Program-made: the position numbers and the translations under genes
Shown: in pieces, positions 1 through 12,941 of the stretch
Layout of the letters: each line of letters begins with the position of its first letter
Position numbering within the stretch: position 1 is the first letter of the stretch
Notes under the pieces: model-generated
What the model was told of the DNA's origin: nothing
What the model saw: the letters and a program-made list of their open reading frames with translations, nothing else
The model's database searches: none
NCBI GenBank assembly: GCA_963678675.1
Contig: OY783195.1
Span: forward strand, 8,380,001 to 8,444,000
Direction: 5' to 3'
Source: Xiphydria camelus
Taxonomy: Eukaryota; Arthropoda; Insecta; Hymenoptera; Xiphydriidae
Length of the DNA stretch: 64,000 bases

Positions 1-1578
1 TAATTGTGCACCCATTTCGTGTTGTCGCAATAACGCATGGACTAGAAGCTTATAAATAAACTATGTAAAACGTAAAATTAATTTGACGCCACGTTGCTTT
101 GTAGAGAAATTCGAGAAAAATTAAAATTCAATGATCTTCTAAACTGTGTTTTATAAAATTTGTATATATATAATAGATGTATAAATCTATTTTCTGTATA
201 CGCGTGTATCAGTTAATCAGCCTCGTAGACACCAGAATTAAACTGATCGTCGTATTTATTTACGAAATAGTATTTCCTAGTTATAGATACTTATGTATGT
301 GTACTTCTTGTCAATCTTGTACCCTGTATATCGCATGTAGAATCTCTCGTAAACAAAATTCTCGACTTCTATTTGCAATTTCAGCATCGGACAGTGTTGT
401 GCGAACTATCCGCCATCACAAAAGCCCCGAGATTGATAAATTGAAAATCTTGTAAATGCAAATCTGGAGATCGACCCGTTCTCGTTTGCATCCGATGTAC
501 GTACGTAAACGCGATGCCATTTGCGAACAAATTTGTGCGCGGTCTTTCTCTTTTTAAGGAACGTCCTTCTACTTTTAAACTTTTAGTCCCACACGTATAA
601 AGTCAGTGTAAAAGGTCTAATCTAAAACTTCACAGTCCTACGGACGTAGGCGAATTCTATTATTTTGTACCAGCACACTCAAGAATCAAAAACTTATAAA
701 GCGAAGTTAGTTGATCGGATGATAATTTGAATTTTAGAAGTGAAGCGTGTCATTTGTGAAAGAAGAATAAAAAAAACTTATCGTCACGAAAACTGCAGAA
801 CTTGCTGAAAATATTATGCATTCTCAATCACCTTTCGCATCTCACTGTAAGTCGTTGCAATCTCGTACGCTAACGTATATATTAATCATTAAATACTGTA
901 ATAACGATTCACATCTAATAACGTTCTATTGTCGTGTAACACTGTTGTCACTGTATAATACCCAAAGGTACTACTAAAAATGAATGCCATAGTCACGCGC
1001 ACAGACCTTAAATGCTACGATTCATAAATTTACAACGCGAAACGCAAATAATGTACAGTTCGCTTTCCCGTGAGGTTGCGCAAGCTCGGGGAAAGATGAG
1101 TTTCTTGTGCACAAGGAGTACTTTTGTATCCCACTACGGGCTCTGCCGCAGGTGGCATACGACGCGAGGCACCCCTAAATAACCGTAATATAAAAACACC
1201 AGTGATGGAAATCCCGGAATCGTAATAGGCAATTCGTTATTTCAGTTTCTAATTCGGTGTAAGAAATGCGTATTGCGCGCACTTCGTCTTGTATTTTCCA
1301 ACACGCCTAACGAGCTTCGGACCACCCGAAGATTAGTAAATATAATGGTTACGTTACCTTCGTCTCTTCATCTCCGCCGTCCTTTTCTCACAGTCGGCGA
1401 AGTGACGCGAGCGTTCGTCGAGCAATTTGTATCGACACCGCGCAGCGAAGATCAAAGCACTGACACTACTACTCTTCATATAAAATGTCTCGCACAGCCG
1501 ATCGTCCATTCGCGAATTAACAGCAAGATTAACTTCTTCCACGCAGGACTACACGCATCGAGATCGGGAAGACGTCAG
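1..1578. other. intergenic sequence downstream of ATF6
   Basis: AT-rich DNA with scattered short open frames that have no recognisable domain or splice context. It lies beyond the ATF6 stop codon, so its right edge should contain the ATF6 3' untranslated region. I see no gene, RNA or repeat structure I can support. Confidence 0.5.
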
Positions 1579-4500
1579 TCAAGGATTGAGAAAGCTCCGC
1601 CTCCTCCGAAACCTCCTTCCGCTCTCCAAAAACGCGGCCGTCTTCGTGCTCTCCGCACCGGCGTCGAATACGTCGGACTTGCCGTAATCCTTGGCCTTTG
1701 ACTCGTAAGGATCGTACTTGACTTTTCGGTTCGGACCGAAGCCGGGCATAAATCTGCTCCTCGGCAAGTACGGGACTTCTTCCTTCCGCTGGTAGGGGTC
1801 TTTTTCTTTGAGCGTGTAGGGATCCTTGTCGTCGAAGCCTCTCGTCTCGTTCTCCTTGACGAAATACGGCTTGTAATTCTTCGTCAAATTCGCCGACGGT
1901 TGCGACACGTCGGCGCGATCAGCCTTCGACGCGCGAGTTTCGGACTGATGACGACCGTTGCGCAAGTGCTTCGGTATGACGGCTTCCCGCAGTTGCAGCA
2001 ATTGCGTATTTGTCACCTCGCAGTCGATTTGCATCATCGTCACGTGATTTGGGGGAGTGGAGAAAGTTTCTGAAAATTTTAACGAATTGCATTGCGGTAG
2101 GTCTGCTGGCATGCGGATTGTCGAGAATGAAAATGTTTCGATGCATTGGAAGACAGCTTAGTAGATTGGACTGTGCTTGGAAGGTTTTTCGACGCGATAT
2201 AATATCTATCGAATATTCGAATTACCGTTTACAGGCACCGCCGGGAGGACCAGCGACATTCTGGGTCTGACCGTGTTGTTTTGCCGGGACGCGGGTAGCA
2301 GCAAGTGTTCCCCGCTGAACCAGACCACGTAGAAAGTGTCGTCTCGCCTGCCGAGTGCGTCGAACAGTGATGCGTGTTCGCGCAAGGTGGGAGAGAAGAC
2401 CTCGACCGCGTTGTTGTTCGCGGAAGCGACACTGTTGGCTCTGAACTTTGGTTCGGTCGTCGGGGTTGCGGTTGTTCTCTTCTTATGCGTGAACAATTTA
2501 GGTCTACTCGCCAGCTTGCCCTCGATCGAGGACGATTTCGGCAGCAGAAATTCTCCCAAAGACTTCACCTCCAAACCGGTCATCGCGGGACGCGTCTTAT
2601 TGCGATCGCGTTCAGGATCTCCACCGATCCAACGTCGCAGCTCGTTGTCCAGCCGAATCGATTCGGTTTGATTGATGTACATGGGGCACATCGGGTGGAG
2701 ACTGGTTTTGTTGAACTCCTCCGACGATCCTCCGCTGTCCTTATCGTCCGAATCCGTCCAAAGTAACGTCCTACCATGCCTGACATTTGGTAAGGTCGCT
2801 GGTACGCTGGCGGAGACTGACTCCAGTTGTTGTCGGTTTTGCGAGAATATTCCTCTGGAAAGGAGAACGCAATTGCACGTTAGAAGGTAGAAAAGAAACG
2901 AGCGTTACTAACGTAATGGAATCGGTAATATTGTGCGAGCGAAAAAGCGATGAAACGAATGAGAAATATCAGAAACGGAGGAGAATTAGGAGCTCGGACG
3001 GGATCAAAATTACATCATCGAATGCGTACCCCAAACCGGTGACGTTGAGAGAAACCATAAACACCATAGCGAGAAGTATAGCGGTGTTCTTCTTGTTGAC
3101 GCCGAGATTCAAATTGCCGAATTTGCTATTCGTCACCTCCTCCATCGCGCACAACCTCTGCCGTAGAGTCGCGTTTTCCTGCGGCATGAAGAAAAAGGGA
3201 AATGAACACCCTGCTCCGCCTATAAGAGTCAAAGCCCGTAATATAATAATACGCTGTACACGTACGATTTTCAGTTGGCTATTCTCGTCCTGTAAATCCA
3301 ATATCTGCTTCTCCAAGGACGTCACGTATTCCTTCTTCTTCTTGCGCGACAAACACGCGGACTCCCGATTTTTAATCATTCTCTGCTGCCTCTTCAGCGC
3401 CTTGATCTCGCACTCCTGCTTCTCGCTGAAGTGCAACACTTCTGAATTCTCCTTCTTAATCACGATCGGCGCGCAGCCGGCGTTCTCATTGTTTATGATG
3501 ATCGGAGCGCGCGTCGCGTTCTCCTTCTTGATCACGATCGGCGTGCTCGTCGGCACGCCGACCAACGGTTCCGGGTTATTGATTTGTACGTTCGAAATGG
3601 CGTTGATGATCTTCATCTGATTCGATGGCGAAAGCTGTATAGTGTTTGTCGCCTTTGCCTCGACGCGTTGCGTTTGCAATTGACCGTTGTTCGGCGTTTT
3701 GACGTGCCTGTTCATCACTAAGGATTGAATCTTCAGCGGTTGCGTCGCGTTATTCTGCTTCACCTTTTGCGTGAGCGCCGCGTAATCTTGCGCGCTGAGG
3801 ACTATGGTCTTTCTCGGCTGTTCTGCAAGATGACGAGAAATGGATATCGTAAACGGGCGCGCATCGTTAAAGGCTGTAGTTGTACCGTTTTTAATCAAAG
3901 CTGCAGGAAATTATCGTACTAACCATCGCCGGTGGGCCTATTGACTCTCGGCTGAATGCAGACGCGCTTGGCGGAGTTTCCTTTGGCGAGGACAAACTTC
4001 GTCGGTACATTGTCCTGCGTAGTCACGGGGACGAGCTTCAGCTGATGCACGAGGGGTGTGTTGACCGCCGGCTGCGGAGAAATCGGCGGCGACTCGTTTT
4101 GCGGTGGCGAGATCGGCGGTGTTTCTAAGATGAACTGAAATGAACGATAATTGAACGTATTATCCGGTAACAAAGTGCTTCTCCAACGTCCGTACGATCG
4201 ATGAGAAAAACATGTCAAAGTGTCCGTTCTAGAATGTCTCCTACCCGAGATTAAAAACGAAAAGTTTGACGAAGTGGTCATACCTTCGCGTCGCCGGCTA
4301 CGCTCAAGACTTCGTTTTGCCATTCCGAGCCGCTGGACTCGGAGTGACTGGGACTCGGCGAGGGAGGCAACTGCGAATGCGGGCTCCTGGGTTCTATTTT
4401 GATCTCCTCCTTAATTTCGTCTTTTACCTCTGCGACGGAAAGTAAGAAAGGCAGTGTGTCTCGGCGAACACTCTAGCTACCGTTGACGGGAACCTTTTCA

Positions 4501-4739
4501 ACGAGAGAGACACTCACCGACGTTGGGAAGATCCGGAAAAGCATCGATGTCTCCCTGTAGAAAGTTCCATCCCAGTTCGTCCAGTGACGTCAGGTGTGGA
4601 TCCAGAGTAGCGCCCTTCATGATATCGTCGGGGCTCTCGTCGCCACCGGGGGACCCCTCTCCGCCCAATAACGAGGGGATCTCCAGTTCCGCGCTGAGAG
4701 CTTGAAGGAAATCGTCCGCGGGAAGAGGACATTCTCCGT
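1579..4739 (-). CDS. ATF6: ATF6, ER-membrane bZIP transcription factor (first exon not found)
   Basis: ATF6 is an ER-anchored sensor of the unfolded protein response. Stress sends it to the Golgi, where proteolysis frees its bZIP domain to enter the nucleus. Exons read by eye, in transcript order: 4739-4518, 4429-4284, 4134-3924, 3822-3266, 3178-3030, 2854-2226 and 2069-1579. Their phases agree and give about 802 codons. The N-terminal part is acidic and Ser/Pro-rich (activation region). Exon 3822-3266 carries the ATF/CREB basic region ([20 protein letters not shown]) followed by a leucine zipper. Exon 3178-3030 encodes one hydrophobic membrane segment. The lumenal side begins with an RQQL stretch that fits the RxxL site-1 protease consensus (inference), then the conserved blocks [30 protein letters not shown] and MMQIDCEV. 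The C-tail is rich in Lys/Asp/Tyr/Pro. The first exon, carrying the start codon, should lie upstream of 4739 but I could not fix it; a weak candidate ATG is near 5055. Confidence 0.9.
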
Positions 4740-5494
4740 CTGAAAGTATAAAATCGTATGTAGGAAACGAGTGTATCGAAGCGTACAAATTCTCGCTATT
4801 AGTAAGAAGTATAGTGATCGAAGATAGTATTCAAGTTGAATGGAATATTTACCAACAATAGCTTCTATAAATAGGGCAAGGGAAAACGTCAGACAGACGA
4901 TTTAAAAATAAACACAAAACGGACGATTATTCCCCTCGATTTCTCGATAAAAACAAGGAGACAGATACTATTAACGCGTTACATCATTCGTAGGGGATCG
5001 ATAGAAATTTATGGAATCTCATTCGAGCGGTCAATGTCACGGTTCATCGTGTCCATGGCCTCGACTTTCTCGTGGGAGCATCGTTCAAAAATAGCGAAGT
5101 TCATTCTACGACGACGATGGCTGGTGTAAAACCACGGAAGAAGCTCCTCGGCGCTCGCGCGCATTTCCAGCGCGTGATTAGCATTGCCGCCGAAGGTGGC
5201 CGTAAGACTTTAACGCTGATGCTATTTCGCGGCACACCCGACGCGAGCGAGTGATTTCGAGTCAATGAACTCTACGGTAGCCGGCCGGCTCGCTTGGTTC
5301 ACCTCGCTTGGAAGGGAATCCCATGTGGCATTGACTAGACCGAAAGTGTGAAGAAAACACGTGTGGATCTAATTTCTCGATCGAAATTGCATTCATACAG
5401 TTTTTAATGTTTAATAAAATACGAAGACGTGATACGAATTATCTTGAAAAATATTTCTTGAAATCTGATTGATGTATCGAAGCCATTTTACATA
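4740..5494. other. ATF6 upstream region
   Basis: This gap between the ATF6 second exon and the mariner insertion must hold the ATF6 first exon and probably its promoter. It includes a GC-richer patch at about 5050-5340. No TATA box or convincing coding exon could be fixed. The mariner therefore sits within about 750 bp of the first ATF6 exon I can see. Confidence 0.4.
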
Positions 5495-6831
5495 CAGGGT
5501 GCGTGAAAAGTTCGGGCAATTTTTAAAAATCTTTCAGCAGTACGGAAATATTATCTAAACGAACAAATTCGCAAAGCCAAAACATAAAAAACTTTATTAA
5601 TTCAATAACAACACGCAAAAACAAAGATATTACTACAAATGTTCAAAATTGCCTCCATCAGCCTCAATACACTTGCACAGTCGTTTTGGAAAATTGCCGA
5701 TAATGGTCGCACACATTTCTACGGTAATATCGTCCCAGGCACGTATCAGAGCCGCTTTGAGCGCGTCGACGGTAGCGTATCGTGTTCTTGAAATGTTTTG
5801 CTGTAAGATGGACCAGACGGAGTAGTCCAACGGGTTGAGATCCGGCGAGTTCGGCGGCCAAACGTCTTTGCCCCAAAAGCCGGGAAACAACTCTTCACAG
5901 ACGGCGATTGTCGAACGGGCTGAATGCGCCGGCGCCCAGTCCTGTTGAAGTACGAATCCTTCTGGGCCGAAGTGCTCTGTCGCCCATGGCTCCAATACGT
6001 CGCGGAGGACTTGCTGCTGGTAGTTGGCGGCGTTAATCTTTACGTTTCGTTCGATAAAGATTAACGGCGTCTTCCCGGTGGCGCAGATCCCGGCCCACAC
6101 CATCACCGAGGCTGGAAAATGACTACGGCCGATGGTTTTCGCAACCGCAGTTTTCTGCTGACCCTTCTTTAACAGTTGGCGGTGATTTTGGCGGTTGTGG
6201 AGTGGTTCGACAGTAAAAATCTTTTCATCGGTGAAAAGCACCTTCGATAAGCGACCATCGCCGACCAGCCGACGCATTTGGCGGCATTTCTGCAGCCTCT
6301 TCGCCTTCATCGCTTCATTTAAGTAGTGGACGCGGGCGATTTTATAACTGCAAAGTCCCAGCTTCTTTTTGGCGATATTGCGAACTCGTTCCTCGCTGAT
6401 TTGGAGTTAATTCGCCATTTTGCGCATGGACACCTCCGGATTTCGACGAATCCTGCATCGCACCTTGTTGATGTTCATTGGAGTAGTTACGGTGGTTGGA
6501 CGACCACTCCGAGGACGATCCGCAGTCCCTCCCGTCTCTCTGTATCGATTTACGATTTTGTAGACGGTCCTTTGCTTGAAACCAGTCGTTCGAATAATGT
6601 CGGCCGTCTTCATTCCGGTCTTGTACAACTCGACGACGGTGATACGCTGGCTTTCACGATCCATAACTTTAACACAACTGAAGATAACGAAACAAATAGA
6701 GTACTTTGTAGATCAAAATTGCACGTAGAATTCAATAAAATCATAAACAATAAAGAAAAATGTAATGACGAATGCCAAAAAAGTACAAATATAAAATTGC
6801 CCGAACTTTTCACGCACCCTGTATACGAGAA
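5495..6831 (-). mobile_element. Tc1/mariner-type transposon, nearly complete
   Basis: A 1,337-bp element is bounded by perfect terminal inverted repeats of about 29 bp beginning CAGGGTGCGTGAAAAG. It is flanked on both sides by the TA target duplication (5493-5494 and 6832-6833). It carries one minus-strand transposase frame. Perfect ends and a nearly open frame suggest a fairly recent insertion. Confidence 0.93.
5633..6664 (-). pseudogene. mariner transposase, DD37D type, one premature stop
   Basis: The frame spans 344 codons from the ATG at 6664 to the stop at 5633. It is broken only by a TAA at 6409-6407 (codon 86). The N-terminal part has paired helix-turn-helix features, including a linker GGTADRPRSGRPTT. 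The catalytic part shows the first Asp in LFTDEKIF, the second in LQQDWAPAHS and the third in SPDLNPLD. I count 37 residues between the second and third Asp, which points to the DD37D (maT-like) lineage. The C-terminus ends in a GGNFEHL-type motif. Length and domain order match a full transposase, so the stop appears to be the sole inactivating lesion. The lineage name is inferred from spacing alone. Confidence 0.88.
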
Positions 6832-6833
6832 AA

Positions 6834-7554
6834 TATGTACAAAATACTGTAAAAATGATCACGGTGGAAGTGTGCTCTAAAAAGGAACCGAAACACTGTA
6901 CAAATTGACATGAATAACAGTATAACGTTTGAACGTTTTTTGTCTCAGCCGGCGACCGCGTTTTCGTGGCGTTTTCACCGGAAGGTGAAAACTTTCCCGG
7001 AAAGGTTAAATCGTGCCGCCGCGCGTTTTTTCGCCAACCCCCTTTTTATTTTCCAAATAGAGTCAAATTATTATTACTATCGTCACCGTTGTAGTACCAT
7101 TATAATCACGTAGAATTCGATGTTGCGGAGTAAATTTTTTTGATCAGCTATACAGGAATGGAATTTAACGCGATTTGGATTAAAATCGACATAGTGTTGT
7201 CACCGGCATTGCGATTCTCAGTGATAAAGGTGGAACGTGCCGATATTTGCTCTTGAGTGAAACTCAAAAACTGCTCATAGATAATAATTAACGTTATATT
7301 GCACCGATAAGAATCAGAAACGATGCATCGTTTGAATTGTATGCTGATGAAAATCGATTTTCGAATGTTATAACGACATATGGCAGAGTTTTTGTACCTG
7401 ATTTCGACCAATGCAGCATTTGAAATGAAAACAAATGCGTTAACAATTCGGGGAATGACCAGAGTTGAATATAGAGAATACGAAAAGCTGAACTTGTATA
7501 AGTGATTTTTCAAAAGAGGGATTAATATTATTCCGGGTCGAAATTTTCGAAGTT
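6834..7554. other. AT-rich spacer
   Basis: This lies between the mariner and the TTAA fold-back element. Open frames here have no recognisable domain. I see no gene. Confidence 0.4.
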
Positions 7555-7558
7555 TTAA

Positions 7559-8638
7559 GGTGCCTGTCTCCAGGTTTTCTTGTACCTTTAGGGTGGCAGC
7601 AGTGCCACGAACACACACATACGCCCTAATCAAATAAAACCTATAATTTAAATGGTCCATCTCCATTTCCGAATATTCGTATACACTCAAACTATTCTTC
7701 ATCAATTCTACGCGACCATCTACACATCGTAATGCAGCGTTTCTTGTAAATAAACGGCCAGAAAATATATCATTCAATGGTAAAAATCGCGAGGGAGTTG
7801 ACAAGCAAATTGACAGCCGCGATACTTTTATCAATATTAGGTTTCTCGAGTAGGTACTTACACTAAAATCGGGCTGCATTGCGTTCCGCGAGCCACTCTC
7901 GGGCATGTAAACAAATTCACCGTGTTTATATTTTTTTATTGTGAGTTATCGTTTGACAAAGATCCCGAACCGTTAGGTGTAGCCTGAGAAACATCTCTTT
8001 TCAAAACTGTTAGTACGAGCAGTTTTCATGTGACGTCATCGAGTCGCTGCATATATGATCGCCAAATGTCATTGGGTGAAAAGGGATCTTTTTGTTTTCA
8101 ATGAGCAGCTTTTTGTTTCATACATGCAGCGACCCCTTGCCATTACGTGAAACGTGTTGGCACTAAACAGTTTTAAAAGTAAATAGATGTTTCTCAGGAG
8201 ATACACCTGACAGTACGGGACCTTTGTCAAACGATAACTCGCAATAAAAAAATATAAACACAGCGAAGTGTGTGAATTTTCCTGCGTGCCCGAGAGTTGC
8301 TCGTGGAACGCAAGGCAGCCCGATTTTAGCGTAAGTAGGTATGTACTCGAGAAACCTAATATTGCTTGAAGTATCGCGGCTGTCAATTTGCTTATCAACT
8401 CCCTCGAGATTTTCTCCATTGAATAATATTTTTTTTGGCCGTTTATTTACAAGAAACGCTGCATTACGATGTGTAAATGGTTGTATAAAATTGATGAAAA
8501 ATAGTTTGAGTGTATGAAAATATTCGGAAATGGAGGTATCGTTTAAACTTTAATTAAAGCATAGGTTTTATTTTATTAGGGCGTATGTCCGAGGCACTGC
8601 TACCACTAAAGGTACGAGAGAACTTGAAGACAGGCACC
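7559..8638. mobile_element. fold-back element with TTAA target duplication
   Basis: Two arms of about 430-450 bp (7559 to about 8000 and about 8180 to 8638) are diverged inverted copies of each other. The ends are GGTGCCTGTC and its reverse complement. Both sides carry TTAA (7555-7558 and 8639-8642), the target used by piggyBac and Kolobok superfamilies. The termini do not start with CCC, so a typical piggyBac is not certain. No transposase is present; open frames inside are by-products of the arms. Confidence 0.82.
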
Positions 8639-8642
8639 TTAA

Positions 8643-10270
8643 GGGATTTAAGTAATTAGAAGTTTAATCGACGGTTAGGAACAATTACGCACACAGGTAT
8701 TGTTACCAACCGTTAATCAAATCCTTTAACAAAAGAGCCAAGAACAGACCCTCGATGCAGAGATTACCGTTATAGGTAGATAATTCGACGCTAATGAAAT
8801 TCGAGATGGGCTAATTCGTCGTGTGCGTGGTCATTGGCGAAGCAATTTGTCGAAGTGCTGACTACGCCGATTATCCCCGACTTTGCTCGCGGAAGTCACG
8901 TGGTAAACACGCATAACTGCGACTCGATCGGGTCAACGGTAACTATATAATAATTGAGGAGACGAAATTTTGTCCTCTGCTTTTCCAAAAAATGTAGCAC
9001 GTACCTAAACTTTCGCTCGTTGTTTCTAAATCTATAACATACATAACTAAATACATTACGGTAATACTTATCATGTTATACGAGTTAGTAACACTTTCAG
9101 TCTCCGTTATTATGAATGAAAGTGTAAACGTTCCATTATGCTAACAAGATCTTAACGATCCATGATATTATGAAATTAATATATAATTAAATTTAATTAT
9201 TATTGCTGTTATTCAAAATTAAATTAATGTGAATTGTTATTTCCTATAAAAATTACATTAATCAATTAATCAAGTTTTTATATTTCCTATGAATTCATTC
9301 TCATTAAATTTGGTTTGCGCAGATATATTTGCGTTTGTATTTACCCATATAACAACTGATTCTCTCTCATTACTATAGTTTTATTCAATGAAATACGATA
9401 ATACCGATGCATTCCGATTGATGTTGAATCGGAATAGTCATATTAAATCTGATATACTCTACATGCACTTCGCGTGTAGCGATTAATATTTTCCGAGTAA
9501 ATCCCATTTGAAATAGGAGTTGAAATTTTCCAACACAAACTGATCGATATTTTTCAAATATGGAATAGGTTCAAATAGGAAAATACATACTAAGGCAGAA
9601 ATCGTATTAATCGGAAATCAATTGAAGAAGTGAATGGGTTTTAATTGGATTTGATCGGATTCTTCAAGCAGAAATGAAACGTCCATTAAACGTCCGATAT
9701 TGACTTGCATGGATATTAAGGTGTATTTCTCACTCGACCCTGGTGAACATTTTTTCTCTGAAAATTATTCCGGTTTATTATGAATTTACAGAAAATCAAA
9801 AAAAGATGAGGAATTTCGTAGATTTATTTTCACCGGGGGACTGTACTCATCGCTTCGAGAATTAATTTTCTCGACCATTCTCGAGTGCATACAGGAGGAT
9901 TTCCTACGCAATGGCTCAACGAATATTCGAAACTTCACTCGATAAGGCGAGACCTGGAGGGCGTTTTCGATGAGATACGCTCCTTATCTTGTCGCAGCTC
10001 CTTTCACGATACTGTTTATATCAAAGGCTCTAATATACGGGGTATATTACACATGCCCCGTATATATAGGTACGCGCATTATCGCGACGATTAAGTTTAA
10101 TCAAGAATAGGCCGCAGAGACTGGAAAAATTCGAGTGGTCTGTATTCCTATTTCCTTTGGAATTTCTAATTACAATTACCATAGAAGAATAAAATGCGTC
10201 GATATTCGAACGACTTATCATTTGAAAAATCGGAGTACAATTTTTCCGGGTTTACTTGTGGGTACCTAAA
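8643..10270. other. AT-rich region with no gene seen
   Basis: I find no coding potential. The part at about 9390-9680 is repetitive in short AATCGGA/TTCCGATT-type words, and a similar texture recurs at about 19690-19870. This could be an old decayed repeat. Confidence 0.35.
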
Positions 10271-10274
10271 TATC

Positions 10275-11430
10275 TATATCACTTTTTGGAGTAAAATTTC
10301 AATGTTCTTCAAATTTTAATATGTTGTTGTCAATTGCATTATAAATACGTATGCAAAACGGTTTTCGAAAATTTTGAAAAATGTAAAAGTAATAACACAT
10401 TCAAGTTTTCGAGTAGATTGGATTCAATAAATTATAGCGTTAAAAGGAAAAATTGCAGCTCAATGAAATTTGACACACTCACGCGGAAAGGCTTGAACTT
10501 TATAAGAAAAATAAGAAACGAGAAAGAAATTAATAATTAATGCTTTTTTTTAACAAATAACTTTTCAAATGCCTATTTTTCGAGTCTTGCCACTTTTTTA
10601 AAATCTAAAAAAAAATTGAGCATGTAGCAACATTCTTGTTCTTTCCAGTCGTCCATTCAAAAATACAGTCACTTTATAAACAAATTTGTTATAATTATTT
10701 GAATAGTAGCGCAACGAGTCACTTCTGCGAGTCGATTGGTGGTTTTCGCGTGCGCCTATGCGTCCCCAGTCTAAAAAAACTTTTTCGTCACTCAGTGCGT
10801 AAAACTCGGTTTCACGGGCGTCCTTAACCCCGTCAACCTCGTATTTCACACTTAGTGACAAAAAATAGAATTCGTTATAAGGGCGTTTCGCGTCGTTTTA
10901 ACTCGTGTGATTGCCGCACTCGCTTCGCTTGTGCGGAAAACTTCACATTCGTTAAAAACGGCGCTTCACGCCCTTATAACGAAAATATCTATTCAGTACC
11001 TTCAGTACAAAAAGATTCAGCTGAATACCGTTAACATTACGAGGCAACCCATCGGCTGCAAGGATCCAGCCGTATGCAAGGTATCATCGAATATTAATAG
11101 CATTTTTCCCTTTTCCTAGATCCACTGCCAAAACTCATTGCGTTACTAGATACTTAAATAATTATAACAAATTTGTTCATCTTTCATTTTTTTTTTTATA
11201 AAGTTCAAATCTTCCCGCATAAGTATACCAAATTTATTAAGCTGCGATTTTTCCTTTTCACTCTATAATTTATTGAATCCAATCGACTCGAAAACCTGAG
11301 TGTTATAACTTTTACATTTTCAAAAATTTTCAAAAACCGTTTGGCATACGCATTTGCAATACAATTGATAAAAACATATCCAAATTTGAAGAAAATTGAA
11401 ATATTACTCCAAAAAGTGACAGATTTCGCA
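10275..11430. repeat. long inverted repeat (decayed fold-back element)
   Basis: The left arm, about 10275-10545, matches the reverse complement of about 11175-11428 with moderate divergence. Shared blocks include CACTTTTTGGAGTAA and GATTGGATTCAATAAATTATA. The interior holds a separate GC-richer palindrome. No target duplication could be fixed and no transposase is seen, so this is likely a non-autonomous DNA transposon remnant. Confidence 0.7.
10872..10982. repeat. 111-bp palindrome with inner hairpin
   Basis: Arms of about 40 bp starting TCGTTATAAGGGCGT fold back on each other. The centre adds a second short hairpin, CCGCAC/GTGCGG. It lies inside the larger inverted repeat and is much more GC-rich than its surroundings. 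It is probably a nested MITE; no duplication was identified. Confidence 0.65.
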
Positions 11431-12941
11431 TGGAATGACCCTTTTAACATCAGATGCGACGATCGCAAATTAATTTTAAATCTATTCGACGACATAATAA
11501 TATATGACAGTAGTCGTAAAGTTTTTGGAAACGCGCGTTTAAAAAAAAATAATGAAATAAATATATTCATTGAAGTTACCTTGGTACCACGTGTCCTCGT
11601 CGAAATCCATCATATCCAACACGCAATGCTCAGACATGCTACCTCTCATGTTACGAATTATCACCACTAACAGGAAAATGACGAATCACCGCGATGCTTT
11701 TTTTATCACGCCGGCTTTCTTTCCTCCACTGACAAAACAACCTTTATCACGCCGCGAGGAGCGTTCTTATATTTTATTTCACGTTATCGGGAGAGAAAGG
11801 AAGCGAATAAATGAACGATGCGATATAGTTTCGTGAACTCTTTTTTTCAATCGCCTCTTCGCTAAAATCGATTTCTGCGCCGATACCGCGGCTATCACCT
11901 CAATGGGTTTCTCCGGATATATGAAAAATGTTATTTATGAGAGACTTTCTTGAAATGACTCGAGTAAACGTGAGCAAGTTTCTCGTGAAAATCGCTAAAT
12001 CTAGATTATCGATTCATCGGCAGTTTCATTTTCCTCAGTACGAGAAGTACAGTCCAGTATCCACAAGTTACCTCTTCTTGGGACACGTTTCACTTTCGTA
12101 TTCTCGTTTGCCTCTCACGTAATCAAAGCGTCTTATTCGTCTTTCTTTTCATTCAACGCGTATATCTTTCGATTTACGCATTTCACACTTGATGCACTAT
12201 ATAATTATAACGATATATCAAAAATCGCGACTAAAACTCTGAGTCCACTCGCCGAGACCGCGGCAATTAGCACGCTACGCCGCCGATCAATTAACCACTA
12301 CGTGCGGCCGCTATAGAAATTTCACCGTGGCGCGACGTCGCAAAAAACGCGCGCAATTCCCGCGACCGGAGAAACTTCGAAAAACCCCGATGCGCATGGC
12401 CGGACCGCCGCTTCCTGATATTTGGAAGAGACGATGAAACTGTCGCTTTCGAAACACGAGAATGATAAACCGCGAGAGAAATAACGATTTGTGCAGTAGA
12501 GGCGGCGTTCGAATATCGGCAGCCGCTACGGCCGGTCGTTCGCGAAGAAATGAACTCGCGCGAAACCGGTGAGGGACCAACGACACTTCAGATGGGACGG
12601 AGTGGGACGGTACCGTAAACCGGAGTTGCGTATGCATAGGTATAGCGCCGGGCCGGTTGCGATACCTTGAACCGTGGTCGCGATCGTGACGCACCACGTG
12701 GAGGAGGTAAATATCGCGGTGTGCGCGACAACGCGGTGAGGAAGTATCGTACTATAACGTAAAGCGAACACGTGCGCGGCGCTGCGATGCACGCCGTCGA
12801 AGCAATTGCGGTAATGAGTGTCGTTGCGCGTTATTCGTTCGATAGCGATGGGCGGTTATCGCGGGACGATTGGATGGAAATGCAGCTGACGTGCGTGGTT
12901 ATAATATGATGGATGTGCATATCCGCACAAAACCGCATTCC
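11431..12941. other. spacer with a CpG-rich island at about 12240-12900
   Basis: The left part is AT-rich and holds nothing recognisable. From about 12240 to 12900 the base composition shifts sharply to GC- and CpG-rich. Open frames here lack start, domain or splice support. Such islands often mark promoters or first exons in hymenopteran genomes, but I cannot assign one. Confidence 0.35.

Noticed and set aside
177..455. 92-residue open frame on plus
   Set aside because: No domain, signal or splice context, and codon use resembles the surrounding AT-rich spacer.
2787..3620. 277-residue plus-strand open frame opposite ATF6
   Set aside because: It is antisense to the well-supported ATF6 bZIP exons and has no features of its own.
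7148..7906. 252-residue minus-strand open frame
   Set aside because: It runs into the left arm of the TTAA fold-back and has no recognisable domain.
10598..10861. 87-residue minus-strand open frame inside the inverted repeat
   Set aside because: No known domain, and it lies in decayed transposon sequence.
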